This document shows positions 9,091 to 17,629 of a stretch of 64,000 nucleotides of DNA, piece after piece. The DNA lies in contig JBHJHD010000040.1 of NCBI GenBank assembly GCA_050331115.1, forward strand, positions 21,705 through 85,704, read 5' to 3'. How positions within the stretch are numbered: the first letter of the stretch is position 1; each line of letters opens with the position of its first letter. Made by a program: the position numbers and the translations under genes. The notes under the pieces are model-generated. The model was not told the DNA's origin. It saw nothing but the letters and a program-made list of their open reading frames with translations, and ran no database searches. The stretch is from JBCCAG01 sp050331115 (GTDB lineage: Bacteria > Cyanobacteriota > Cyanobacteriia > CAKZMO01).

Positions 9091-10692
9091 CTACGTCTTC
9101 GCTAGGCGATCGCTGTCCCAGACCGAGGCGAAGTCTTCGTCGGTTTTGGCCTGTTCGCGGTACTGGGGATGTAGCGCGATCGCCTCTTCAAGCTGCTCTA
9201 GGGCTCGCTCCACCTTGCCCCACAGCGCATAGCAGCAGGCCTTGTTATATACCGCAAACCGATAGTCCGGCTGCATCGCCAAAGCCGCGTCATAGGCCGC
9301 GATCGCTTCCTCATAGCGCCCCTGCCGCGCTAAAGCGTTCCCCTGGTTGTAGCGCGTCTCGTAGTCCCCCTTTGGTAAGGAGGGCTCGTTCCCGGTAGAG
9401 GCGTCGTCAGCGCCGGTGCTGGCCGCCTCGCTTTCCGCTGCCGCTTCATCTGGCTCCGAGTCATCCACTCGCGATATCGCCTGAGCTATATCCTCTACGT
9501 CCTCTACCGGCTTAGCGATCGCTGCTTCCTCTGGCTCGGCTTGGCGTTCCAAATCATTGGGCTGCTGACTACCGGGCTTTGGCTGCTCTACCAGCAGCGG
9601 TAGCTCTGGCTTGTCGGGCAAGGCCGTTTCTAAACCAGCAGGCTCAAACGGGTTAGCGTCTGAGGCTGCTGCCGCTGCATTAGCTGCATCTGGCGCATCT
9701 GCTGCGTTTGAGGCTTCGATTTGGCTTGTATTTGATTGGCTTGTATCTGATTGGTTTATGTCTAAGGCGATCGCAGCTCTGAGCCGGACGAGCTGCTGAC
9801 GGACAAAACTGGGATAGCTGGTCTCACGGTGATTCGTGCCGCGATAGTCTTGGCGAAAGTCGAGGGCGTTGGCATAGGCTTCCACTGCATCTTGGTAGCG
9901 CCTTAGCCTACGGAAAGCGTATCCCTGGTCTTGCAGCACCTCTTGATCTTCAGGGTCTAAATCTAAAACCGCTCCAATGGCGGCGATCGCTTCCCGGTAC
10001 TGGCCCAGATAGGTGAGGGACAGGCCTTGAGCAAACAGCGCCTCAATCCTGCTGGGCTGCAGGGAGAGCAAGCTATCCCAGGCGGCGGCGGCCTTGCCGT
10101 GGCGGCCTAGGTTGCACAGCAGCATAGCTTTGCCGTAGTGCGCTTTAACCCCGCCAGGGTTGAGGTCAAGGGCAGCATCAAGAGCCGAGATCGCGGCCTG
10201 CTCTCGGCCGAGCTTGCCCAACGTAACGGCCTTGTTGTACCAGGTGCGACCGTCGTCGGGGTGGGCTGACAAGACCTGATTAAAAGCAGCAATCGCCTCT
10301 GGGTAGCGGTTGAGCAGCCCCAGCACAACCCCATCGGCGGGGTCGCCCGGACTAGAGTGCTCGTAGGTGGCGATCGCGGCCTCGTAAGCGCTCAAGGTAT
10401 TGTGAACGCGACGCCCAGCGTCGCTAGCCTCTCGCTGGTGGGCGTCCAGCAAGGCCTTGGCGTCCCACACCGCGATCGCCTCACGGTAGTTGCTTTCGTA
10501 TGCGTCAATCAGGCCTTGCTCAAACCTCAGCTTAGCCCAGTCCTCTGGCGACACTGTCTCAGCCCCTCGCTCAAGCAGCGCTTGAACCGTAAGCCGCCTC
10601 TCCCGCCTCACCTGCAGCGACAAATAATCTTCTGTCCGCGCTAATATCGCTTTCACCTGCTGGTGCTGCTCAAGATTCCTTTCGCCGCCCAT
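9091..10692 (-). CDS. TPR-repeat protein with acidic linker
   Basis: A 533-residue protein without a signal peptide. Residues ~105-285 form about six tetratricopeptide repeats (YPEAIAAFNQVLSAHPDDG and similar). Residues ~305-435 are a low-complexity stretch rich in Asp, Ala, Ser, Glu and Pro. Two further TPRs follow at ~445-520 (YNQGNALARQGRYEEAIAAYD). This layout of two TPR blocks joined by a disordered acidic linker is common in cyanobacterial scaffold proteins. The partner is not known. It overlaps nothing and is transcribed toward the arsM remnant. Confidence 0.85.
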   Translation of the reverse strand: MGGERNLEQHQQVKAILARTEDYLSLQVRRERRLTVQALLERGAETVSPEDWAKLRFEQGLIDAYESNYREAIAVWDAKALLDAHQREASDAGRRVHNTLSAYEAAIATYEHSSPGDPADGVVLGLLNRYPEAIAAFNQVLSAHPDDGRTWYNKAVTLGKLGREQAAISALDAALDLNPGGVKAHYGKAMLLCNLGRHGKAAAAWDSLLSLQPSRIEALFAQGLSLTYLGQYREAIAAIGAVLDLDPEDQEVLQDQGYAFRRLRRYQDAVEAYANALDFRQDYRGTNHRETSYPSFVRQQLVRLRAAIALDINQSDTSQSNTSQIEASNAADAPDAANAAAAASDANPFEPAGLETALPDKPELPLLVEQPKPGSQQPNDLERQAEPEEAAIAKPVEDVEDIAQAISRVDDSEPDEAAAESEAASTGADDASTGNEPSLPKGDYETRYNQGNALARQGRYEEAIAAYDAALAMQPDYRFAVYNKACCYALWGKVERALEQLEEAIALHPQYREQAKTDEDFASVWDSDRLAKT

Positions 10693-10834
10693 GCCCTATT
10701 TCCGTGCGCTTCCCTAGTGGCCCTTCTCATCTTATTCGATAGGGTGACCGCGATCGCCTTCGCCAATTTAGGGTAAGCTTAGCTTATCTGATAAAATCTT
10801 ATAAAAAGTTAACGATATAACGTTTAAGTTCCCC

Positions 10835-11812
10835 ATGAAAGTATTGATCGTTGGTGCGACGGGTACCCTGGGTCGGCAAATTGCCCGCCGTGCTTTAGAT
10901 GAGGGCCATCAGGTCCGCTGTCTAGTCCGAAGTTTTCGGAAAGCCGCTTTTCTCAAGGAATGGGGAACTGAGCTAGCGGGCGGAGACATCTGCAGACCCG
11001 ATACCCTGCCCGCCGCCTTAGAGGGCGTCGACGCCGTGATCGATGCCGCTACGGCCCGCGCCACCGACGCTCTGTCCATTCGTCAGGTGGATTGGGAGGG
11101 CAAGGTCAACCTAATCAAGGCCACTCAAGCCGCTGGCGTCAAGCGCTTCATCTTCTTTTCTATCCTGGATGCTGACCAATACCCGGACGTGCCTCTGATG
11201 GAGATCAAGCGGTGCACGGAGGCCTATCTGTCAGAGTCCGGCTTAGATTACACCATTCTCCAGCCCTGCGGCTTCCTCCAAGGTCTCATTGGCCAATACG
11301 CTATTCCTATCCTAGAAGGGCAAGCGGTCTGGGTTATGGGAGAGACTTCTCCTACCGCCTACATGAATACTCAAGACATCGCTCGCTTCGCCATTCAGGC
11401 ACTAGAGCGCCCAGACACCATGGGTCAGTCTTTCCCCGTTGTGGGCAGCCGGGCCTGGGGCGCTTACGAGATCATCCGGCTGTGCGAGCGTCTGTCCCGT
11501 AAGGACGCCCGCATTACCCGCATGCCCAGCGGCCTGCTGCGGGTGATTCGGCGGTCGGCCGGAGTTTTTCAGTGGACCTGGAATATTGGCGATCGCCTCG
11601 CCTTTATGGAAGTGGTGGCTTCGGGTCGGCCGTTAAATGCCGATATGGAGAAAACCTACAGCGCTTTCGACATCGATCCTGACAGCATCACGACTTTGGA
11701 AGCCTACCTGCAGGAATATTTCGACCGCATCCTCAAGAAGCTGCTGGAGATCGACTACGAGAAGCAAAAATCTAAGAAGAAAAAGAAAACCCCGTTCAAA
11801 ACGGGGGTTTAG
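10835..11812 (+). CDS. ycf39: Ycf39-type NAD(P)-binding protein (atypical SDR / NmrA-like)
   Basis: A 325-residue atypical short-chain dehydrogenase. The N-terminal MKVLIVGATGTLGRQIARRA carries the GxxGxxG dinucleotide-binding motif at residues 7-13. The downstream pattern (GDICRPDTLPAALEGVDAVID, RFIFFSILDA, YTILQPCGFLQG) is that of Ycf39. In cyanobacteria Ycf39 binds high-light-inducible proteins and delivers chlorophyll during photosystem II reaction-centre assembly at the thylakoid. The C-terminus is highly basic (KQKSKKKKKTPFK). The last codons overlap a hairpin at 11787-11810. The AT-rich upstream region (10790-10830) probably holds the promoter. Confidence 0.88.
   Translation: MKVLIVGATGTLGRQIARRALDEGHQVRCLVRSFRKAAFLKEWGTELAGGDICRPDTLPAALEGVDAVIDAATARATDALSIRQVDWEGKVNLIKATQAAGVKRFIFFSILDADQYPDVPLMEIKRCTEAYLSESGLDYTILQPCGFLQGLIGQYAIPILEGQAVWVMGETSPTAYMNTQDIARFAIQALERPDTMGQSFPVVGSRAWGAYEIIRLCERLSRKDARITRMPSGLLRVIRRSAGVFQWTWNIGDRLAFMEVVASGRPLNADMEKTYSAFDIDPDSITTLEAYLQEYFDRILKKLLEIDYEKQKSKKKKKTPFKTGV
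11787..11810 (+). terminator. Terminator-like hairpin overlapping the ycf39 3' end
   Basis: AAACCCCGTT pairs with AACGGGGGTTT (one bulged G) around a short A-rich loop. The hairpin lies inside the last eight codons of ycf39 and ends at its stop codon. The T-tract after it is only three bases, so termination may be weak. The next gene starts 13 bases after the stop. Confidence 0.5.
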
Positions 11813-11824
11813 GCCTCAAGCCGA

Positions 11825-12538
11825 ATGCTGCAGCTGCTGCTGATTCGTCACGCCGAGTCGGTGGGCAACGCTGAGGGGCGAATGGTGGGGCAGCGCCACG
11901 ACCCGCTTACCGCCTTGGGGCGTTGGCAGGCCCGGCGGCTCGGCGATCGCCTCAATCACCTTTCTCCGGTCTGCATCTACGCCAGCCCGCTGCAGCGGGC
12001 GGCGGAAACGGCAGTCATCCTTCGGCAGGTCCTTCAAGCAGCACAAGCTACCGCCCCGCCCATTCTCTACCGGCCCGACCTGCAGGAGTTCCAAAACGGC
12101 GTCTTTGCTGGGCTAACCTGGGCCGAGGCCTCAGAACGCCACCCCCAACTGTGCCGCCGGCTTATGGCCTCTAGCGACTGGGTCCCCATCCCTGGGGCAG
12201 AGACCCTACAGTGCGGGCGCGATCGCGCCCGCCGAATTGCAGAGCAGCTCTTGAGCCACCGCAACGGCGACCAGGTTTGGGTGCTGTCCCACCACTGGAT
12301 ATTGCAGCAGGTGGTGTCGACGCTGCTGGGGAGCGATCGCACCTGGGGGTTTCCGCTGGCGCACACCGGCCTGATCGAGCTCAGGCTAGACCGCGATCGC
12401 TGGTCTGCGTCAGAACAAGCCCTCAACAGCTCGCTTTGGCAAATTCATCGGTTCAATGACGCTGGCCACCTCGAAGCGGCTAGCCCGCAAATCGAGCCAG
12501 CGGCCGGCGGCGAAGAATCAGGGTCGGATCAATCTTGA
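11825..12538 (+). CDS. Histidine phosphatase family protein (phosphoglycerate-mutase-like)
   Basis: A 237-residue branch-1 histidine phosphatase. The catalytic motif LLIRHAESVGN (RHAE, residues 6-9) is at the N-terminus. YASPLQRAAETA follows near residue 55, and the second histidine is in VLSHHWILQQ near residue 155. Members dephosphorylate small phosphorylated metabolites or act as cofactor-dependent mutases; the substrate here is open. It starts 12 bases after ycf39. Its last 59 bases overlap the 3' end of the convergent PPP phosphatase gene. Confidence 0.88.
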   Translation: MLQLLLIRHAESVGNAEGRMVGQRHDPLTALGRWQARRLGDRLNHLSPVCIYASPLQRAAETAVILRQVLQAAQATAPPILYRPDLQEFQNGVFAGLTWAEASERHPQLCRRLMASSDWVPIPGAETLQCGRDRARRIAEQLLSHRNGDQVWVLSHHWILQQVVSTLLGSDRTWGFPLAHTGLIELRLDRDRWSASEQALNSSLWQIHRFNDAGHLEAASPQIEPAAGGEESGSDQS

Positions 12539-13238
12539 CAACCGCCTCCTCGAGCGGCAGGCAGCGCTCGGCCTTGGTGTAGATATTCACTTGATAGACC
12601 TGCTGATGCGTAATATCTACCCCGGTCAGCCAGCCGCTGCGAGGATGGTAAGCGCCTGTATCGATGTCGAGCCAACCCGCTCCCCGGACAAGGGCACCAG
12701 GCACAATGTCAGGCAGCGTAAAGGTAATCGTATGCCCGGTGATGATCAGCTTATCTCTAAAGTAAGGACGGCGGGTGCTGTGAAACTTTTGCCGAATCCA
12801 GCACAGATCCTGCTTGGTTTGCTCCTCAAGCCGCACGTCTGGGTTGACGCCAGCATGGACCAGCCAGACCTCGCCCAAGTCTAAGTAAGTCGGCCAAGAT
12901 TGGATCCAGCTGAGCTGTCTTAGCAGCTCATACACGCTGTTAAAGCTGTCTAGCGTAGCCTGTCCGCCGCTGTAAAGCCACGCCGCTAAGCTTGAGGACG
13001 ATGCTTTGCCGTTTGGAAATGCGTCCAGAAGCATTTGCTCGTGGTTGCCCAATAGGGAGATATAGCCCTGCTGCCTTACAAGCGCTAGCACCTGGGCACT
13101 CTTAGGGCCTCGATCGATGAGGTCACCTAAAAAGTAGACGTGATCATCCGAGGTCGGACTAACGGCATTGAGCAGCCGAATTAACCCGTCGTACTGCCCA
13201 TGCACATCTCCAATTATGATCTGACGGCTTTGAAACAC
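12480..13238 (-). CDS. PPP-family metallophosphatase (bacterial Ser/Thr phosphatase type)
   Basis: A 252-residue metallophosphatase with the PPP signature set: GDVHGQYDGL (residues 9-18), GDLIDRGPKS (about 37-46) and LLGNHEQML (about 60-68). The later metal-binding histidines are in LVHAGVNPD and ITGHT. These bind the dinuclear metal centre that hydrolyses phosphoserine/threonine or dinucleoside polyphosphates (ApaH/PrpA relatives). It is cytosolic. Its C-terminus is encoded on the opposite strand of the last 59 bases of the histidine phosphatase gene, so both open frames are used at that point. Confidence 0.88.
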   Translation of the reverse strand: MFQSRQIIIGDVHGQYDGLIRLLNAVSPTSDDHVYFLGDLIDRGPKSAQVLALVRQQGYISLLGNHEQMLLDAFPNGKASSSSLAAWLYSGGQATLDSFNSVYELLRQLSWIQSWPTYLDLGEVWLVHAGVNPDVRLEEQTKQDLCWIRQKFHSTRRPYFRDKLIITGHTITFTLPDIVPGALVRGAGWLDIDTGAYHPRSGWLTGVDITHQQVYQVNIYTKAERCLPLEEAVVKIDPTLILRRRPLARFAG

Positions 13239-13598
13239 GTCTCGAACCTCTGCTTGCTATCCAAGTCAGGCTGAGGGCTAGCTACGCTAATTTATCTCAA
13301 CTTGGCTGGCTGATATTTGGCACAATGGAGCACTGATTTAACCCACCACTGCCGAAGGGCAGCGACTCGGCTAAAGCTCTGGTCTAAATTCCTCCGCTAT
13401 AGCGAACTCTCCTCTGCTAACGTACAAGGTCTGAAACAGCAGTTGCCTGAAACTGAAGCGTTATTAATTGAATCTTTACGAATAATGCCGATGGTTTTAC
13501 TAGCTTGACGTTTTGTTGTACCTTAGGCCCTCAGCCCACTAGTTCAGCGCTCTAGCCCACTGAATCAGCGTTCTGGTTTACTGGCTTAGCGCTCTGGT
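13239..13598. other. Intergenic region, 360 bp
   Basis: The left end must carry the PPP phosphatase promoter. The right end is occupied by 21-bp tandem repeats (13545-13607). A 63-codon frame at 13317-13508 has no recognisable features, and I do not call it a gene. Confidence 0.5.
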
Positions 13599-13607
13599 TT
13601 ACTGGCT
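13545..13607. repeat. 21-bp tandem repeat, three units, containing the DUF1995 stop codon
   Basis: The units start at 13545, 13566 and 13587 and follow the pattern CAGCGYTCTGGTTTACTGGCT; the first is the most diverged. A partial unit precedes them (13532-13544). The third unit contains the TAA stop of the DUF1995 gene (13599-13601). Since 21 is a multiple of three, the stop-bearing segment has been copied in frame. Confidence 0.75.
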
Positions 13608-14312
13608 CAACGCCTTCAAGAATGTCTGCAGCTCAGACAACAGGCTGCGTCGCGGGGCCCGTTTTGAGCCGTCTGGCTCTAAGATACCCGCTAGCATCTG
13701 ATCGATCTCATCGCCGCTGGGCCGAGTATCGCGATCGCCCACCAGTTCGTAGTCATCCTCCACCTGCCGCCACACCTGCCATGGGCTCGGGTAGCAGCGA
13801 AACAGCGCCGCCTCATTGAGGGGCCGCAGATAGTAACAGGGCTCGAACAGGCTCAAGAAGCGCTCGCGCAGCTGCCGGGCGGCGTAGCCAATGCCGACAA
13901 CCGCCACATCCTCTAGGCTAGGGTTGAGCATAATTACGGGGCGATCGCCCGCCGCTTGGCAGAGCGTTTCAACCTGAGTGACCTCAACAGCAGAGGGCTC
14001 CACGAAAACGAACATCGTCTCATCCTCCTGAAACAAGGCGTTGACGTCGCTAATCCCGCGAATTACGAAGGGCTTGTCCCCCCAGTCTCGCCGAGCCAGC
14101 GCTGCTGAACCCGCATCGGGAAACACGACGCGCAGCGCATCACCAAGAGATTCAAAGTCGCTCAAAAACGCCTGGGCAACCGGCATGACCTTCAGTTCTG
14201 GAAACAGCATCTCCACCTGAAGACGCTGATAGCCATCGGCCAGCGCTGCCTGAGTCGCCCCGCGCGCTTGAGCGACGGCTTCGTCCAAATTTTTAGGTAA
14301 GGAGGTCGACAT
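13599..14312 (-). CDS. DUF1995 family protein
   Basis: A 237-residue protein of the DUF1995 family, found in cyanobacteria and plastids. It has the family's LPKNLDEAVAQARGATQAAL opening, a RLQVEMLFPELKVMPVAQAF segment and the VIMLNPSLEDVAVVGIG region. Plant relatives have been placed in chloroplast processes, but no biochemical activity is established. The last ~25 residues are basic (RAPRRSLLSELQTFLKALSQ). The stop codon falls within a 21-bp tandem repeat. It is independent of neighbouring genes. Confidence 0.85.
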   Translation of the reverse strand: MSTSLPKNLDEAVAQARGATQAALADGYQRLQVEMLFPELKVMPVAQAFLSDFESLGDALRVVFPDAGSAALARRDWGDKPFVIRGISDVNALFQEDETMFVFVEPSAVEVTQVETLCQAAGDRPVIMLNPSLEDVAVVGIGYAARQLRERFLSLFEPCYYLRPLNEAALFRCYPSPWQVWRQVEDDYELVGDRDTRPSGDEIDQMLAGILEPDGSKRAPRRSLLSELQTFLKALSQ

Positions 14313-14416
14313 CTGTAGGGGTACTAGTTTCTGAAGTTAGGCTTGCTAGTCTAGCAGATATATTTGCCTGATACTACCATCAACTTCACTCTCGGTTCTG
14401 CGGCTGCCAACTGGGC

Positions 14417-16420
14417 TTACTCTAGCTGGGTTTGTTCTGGGGAGGCTGACTCTGGCTGGGCCGGCGCTTGCCGGGGTAAACCCTCCATCACAATCAGCGC
14501 CTCCATGACCGTTTTTGCAGCAGGCGCAGCCACCGTTCCGCCGTAAGCGTCCTCCCCCTGGGGCTCGTCTACAAGCGCTAAAACGACGTACTTGGGCATG
14601 TTGGCTGGCAGGACGCCGACAAAGCTGGTGACGCGAGATTCTGAATAGCCGCCTGAGACGCTGGCCTTTTGCGCCGTTCCGGTTTTACCGGCAAGCCGGT
14701 AGTTTGCGATCTGAGCCGACTGTCCGGTGCCCTTGGTCATCACGTCTTCCATCATCCCCATCACGAGGCGGCTTGTCCTTGGGGAAAAGACCCGCTGCGC
14801 TCCGGGGCGCTCTGGCCGCCAGTGGGAGGTATCGCTGCTGTCGACTAAGCCTTCAACCACGTGCGGGGTAACGAGCGTGCCCCCATTGGCTAGGGCCGCG
14901 TGGAGCTGCAGCAGGTGAATTGGCGAAAGCGATAGGCCTTGGCCAAACGCGGCTGTGGCCGACTCTACAGGGGAGAGCGTAAACTGCTCCCGAGATTTGA
15001 GCAAGCTGGCGGACTCAAACGGCAAGTCGATGCCGGTCTCTTTCTGTAGCCCCAGGCGCTCTAGCCAGGTGTAGTAGTCGCCCCGCGACAGGCGTCGCAT
15101 GATGTTCACCATGCCCACATTGCTGGAGTACTGAAGCACCTCGCTGACGCTGAGCGCCCCGCGGCTGCCAACTGTTTGGTAGTCAAAGTTTTGGATGGGC
15201 CAGTCATCGACGGCAATGCGTCCCTCATCGTTAACCACATCTTCGGGCTGCAGGTGACCCGACTCCAAGGCGATCGCCACGTTGATGGGCTTGAAGGTCG
15301 ACCCGGGCTCATAGAGGTCGCTCAAAACCCAGTTTTTGAGCTGGTCGATATCCGAGTTGTAGTACTGGTTAGGATCGTAGACCGGCATCGTCGCCATCAC
15401 CCGCAGCGCCCCGCTGTGGACATCCATAACTAAGACGGTTCCTTTCGCGGCGCTAAAGGCCTCGACCTGCTCCTGCAGAGCGCGGTGGGCAACCTGCTGC
15501 AGCCTGCTGTCGAGGGTGAGCTTCAGGCTCAGGTCGTCGTGGCGAAGTAGCTCAGTCGGTACGCCGCTGGAGACAACGCCGCCATTTCCCCCTCGAATTA
15601 GCTCAGCAGGCTCAAATGGTCGGGCGAGCTGATCCTGATAGCTCTGCTCAACGCCTACCTGGCCCTGGCCATCAGAGTCAACATAGCCCGTCGTGTGGGC
15701 CAAAACTCCTGCATGGGGGTAAAATCGCTCCCGCTTAGAGGTCAGCTCTAGGCCGTCTAGGTAGAGTCGGCGAATTTGGTTGGCCGTCTCCTGGGTCAGC
15801 CCCTCCTGCAGGTGGATACCGCTGGCGGCGGTGCTGAGCCGCTCTTGGAGCTGGCCAGCATCCTGCTTAAGTAGGGGAGCGAGCTTGGCGGCAACTTCGC
15901 CGAGGTAGTCGGGAGACGGGTCAGAGAAAAGCTGTGGGTGGGCGTAGAGCGTATAGACCTGGCGATCGGTAGCGACGACGCGATTTTGCCGGTCTACGAT
16001 CGGTCGGCGTGAGATCAGCGGCATCACCGACACCTTCCGCTGGCTCTCGGCCTGCTGCGTCAGCGCATCCCCTTGGATAATCTGTAGGTAGAACAGCTTC
16101 ACGCTCAGCCCAGCGATCGCCAATACGAGCAGCAGCCAGGCGGCAACTAAGCGAGACTTTGGGCAGCGGCGGCTGGCGGGGGCGGGCATTAGGCGAGGCT
16201 GCCTAGCGCGAGATTGCGCCGCCAAAGACTGCGCCGCCAAAGACTGCGCCGCGCTATGACGCGCTATGGGTCTAGGGGCCTGGGGGCGACCCGCTTTGGC
16301 CCGGTTGACGCGGCCCTGCCCAGCACTGGCGCGACGAGCGCCTGCAGCGCCGCCTGGAGTAGCCCCCATCCGCTGGGTTGAGCGAGGCCGTTTGCGACGC
16401 GGAGAAGCGCGGTGAATCAT
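14417..16420 (-). CDS. ftsI: Peptidoglycan D,D-transpeptidase FtsI (PBP3-like, class B PBP)
   Basis: A 667-residue class B penicillin-binding protein that cross-links septal peptidoglycan. It has a basic Ala/Arg/Gln-rich cytosolic tail (~85 residues), one membrane anchor (VAAWLLLVLAIAGLSVKLFY) and a dimerisation domain. The transpeptidase domain has SxxK in GSTFKPI near residue 373, SxN in YSSNVGMVN near 433, and KTGT near 577. The tail has an AAQSLAAQSLAAQSR repeat from a 15-bp DNA repeat at about 16216-16250. The FtsL-like gene lies 14 bases upstream, which supports a division operon. Confidence 0.93.
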   Translation of the reverse strand: MIHRASPRRKRPRSTQRMGATPGGAAGARRASAGQGRVNRAKAGRPQAPRPIARHSAAQSLAAQSLAAQSRARQPRLMPAPASRRCPKSRLVAAWLLLVLAIAGLSVKLFYLQIIQGDALTQQAESQRKVSVMPLISRRPIVDRQNRVVATDRQVYTLYAHPQLFSDPSPDYLGEVAAKLAPLLKQDAGQLQERLSTAASGIHLQEGLTQETANQIRRLYLDGLELTSKRERFYPHAGVLAHTTGYVDSDGQGQVGVEQSYQDQLARPFEPAELIRGGNGGVVSSGVPTELLRHDDLSLKLTLDSRLQQVAHRALQEQVEAFSAAKGTVLVMDVHSGALRVMATMPVYDPNQYYNSDIDQLKNWVLSDLYEPGSTFKPINVAIALESGHLQPEDVVNDEGRIAVDDWPIQNFDYQTVGSRGALSVSEVLQYSSNVGMVNIMRRLSRGDYYTWLERLGLQKETGIDLPFESASLLKSREQFTLSPVESATAAFGQGLSLSPIHLLQLHAALANGGTLVTPHVVEGLVDSSDTSHWRPERPGAQRVFSPRTSRLVMGMMEDVMTKGTGQSAQIANYRLAGKTGTAQKASVSGGYSESRVTSFVGVLPANMPKYVVLALVDEPQGEDAYGGTVAAPAAKTVMEALIVMEGLPRQAPAQPESASPEQTQLE

Positions 16421-16434
16421 GCTGCTGTGCGGCC

Positions 16435-17010
16435 TCAGTATCCGATGGGTTGAGGAACGGTCCAGTCAAACGCTTGAGGCGCTGCCGGCTCGGCAAGCGC
16501 GGGCCGAGGGGCAGTCGGAGATAGCTCAACCACATCTTCGGGCTTGAGCGGCTGCAGCTCAGAAGCGGCCTCACTGGGCTGTAGGATCTGCGCCTCGAAC
16601 GCCCCTGTCGCCGTCCTGAGCTGCTGTTCCTGGAGCTGTAGCAGCTCAGAGCGGCTGTACAGATTCGACCAGCGCTGCTGGGAGTAGACCGTCCATCCGT
16701 AGAGGGTTAGAGCGATCGCGGTAATCGCAGAGGCGCATATAAAAGAGCTTCGCTGGGCCAAGATCAGCGCCTGTAGACCTTTGGGATACCGGCGGCGGCG
16801 CCCTGTAAAGGTGGCGACGGGCGAGCGGGCTGCGATGGGTGGGCTAGCCGCCGCGGCGCTGGGGCGGTGGAGCTGGGGGACTGGAGCTAAGGCAACTGCT
16901 CCCCTGACCTGTAGCGCCGATGGGCTAGGCGGGGCGGATTGCGATCGCCGCGATCGCGGCCGACGTTGAGCTATAGCGTACTGGGGGATAGGACGATTTG
17001 GCACGGACAT
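16435..17010 (-). CDS. FtsL-like bitopic membrane protein
   Basis: A 191-residue protein with a long Pro/Arg/Ala-rich cytosolic part and a single membrane segment (FICASAITAIALTLYGWTVY). A short helical periplasmic stretch begins NLYSRSELLQLQEQQLRTATG. The topology and the position directly before ftsI are those of cyanobacterial FtsL-type divisome proteins; there is no strong sequence motif to prove it. The frame is open to 17055, but the ATG at 17010 (MSVPNRPIPQ) is preferred because it follows a normal upstream spacer. The role in septal complex assembly is inferred from position. Confidence 0.7.
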   Translation of the reverse strand: MSVPNRPIPQYAIAQRRPRSRRSQSAPPSPSALQVRGAVALAPVPQLHRPSAAAASPPIAARSPVATFTGRRRRYPKGLQALILAQRSSFICASAITAIALTLYGWTVYSQQRWSNLYSRSELLQLQEQQLRTATGAFEAQILQPSEAASELQPLKPEDVVELSPTAPRPALAEPAAPQAFDWTVPQPIGY

Positions 17011-17629
17011 AATACCCTTAGACTTGGCCTTGGAGCGTGGCAGCGAGCAGAGCACCAGTAATAGGCAGAAGCGGAAACTGCAGCCAATTGTCGCAGTAGT
17101 GGAGTAAGCCTCTTGTCCACACCGCGTAGAAGTGACCGCAAGACTCTGGACATCGCCCGAAATTCAGCTCAGGTAGAGTATCACAGCACTTCACAATCAA
17201 TATAGCCTCCGCGCACCAAAATTCCAATCGCCTTTCTCAATATGTCTTAGATAAGATATTGATTGGGGTCAAAGGGAGAAGAGTGACTAACCGATACCGA
17301 TAGCCTTAGCAGAGCCGCTGTCGCTGTTCTTTGTCGGGGCGATTGAGCAGGGTTACTGGGGCTATATGAGGACAGACTAAGGGGGGTGAAACAGGAGCAT
17401 AACGCTTTAACCAATGCTTTTTAAGCATCCTCTAAGCATCGCCATAACCGAATATTGCCCCTGTGTGGGTGAAAATAGCATCTACTAATTGACTCAATCT
17501 ACGGCGATCTAAAGCATCTGTCGAAGAGACTTGTTTCTGCATAAAGACTGACGCATAACTGATTCCGATAGCGATCTTTGCTGCGGACTGTAAATACGAT
17601 ACGAGAAATTACGATACGAGGACAATATA
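17011..17629. other. Intergenic region, about 620 bp, between divergent division and kinase genes
   Basis: It must hold the promoters of the ftsL/ftsI unit and of the kinase gene. A fragment of repeat family B (AAGGGGGGTGAAACAGGAGCATA, about 17380-17402) is present without its ends. The frames open here (17018-17227 and 16971-17153 on the minus strand) show no family features, and I reject them as genes. Confidence 0.5.

Noticed and set aside
8931..9398. 155-codon plus-strand frame running over the arsM remnant
   Set aside because: It is mostly antisense to the TPR gene, with no domain; the arsM frame explains the first part.
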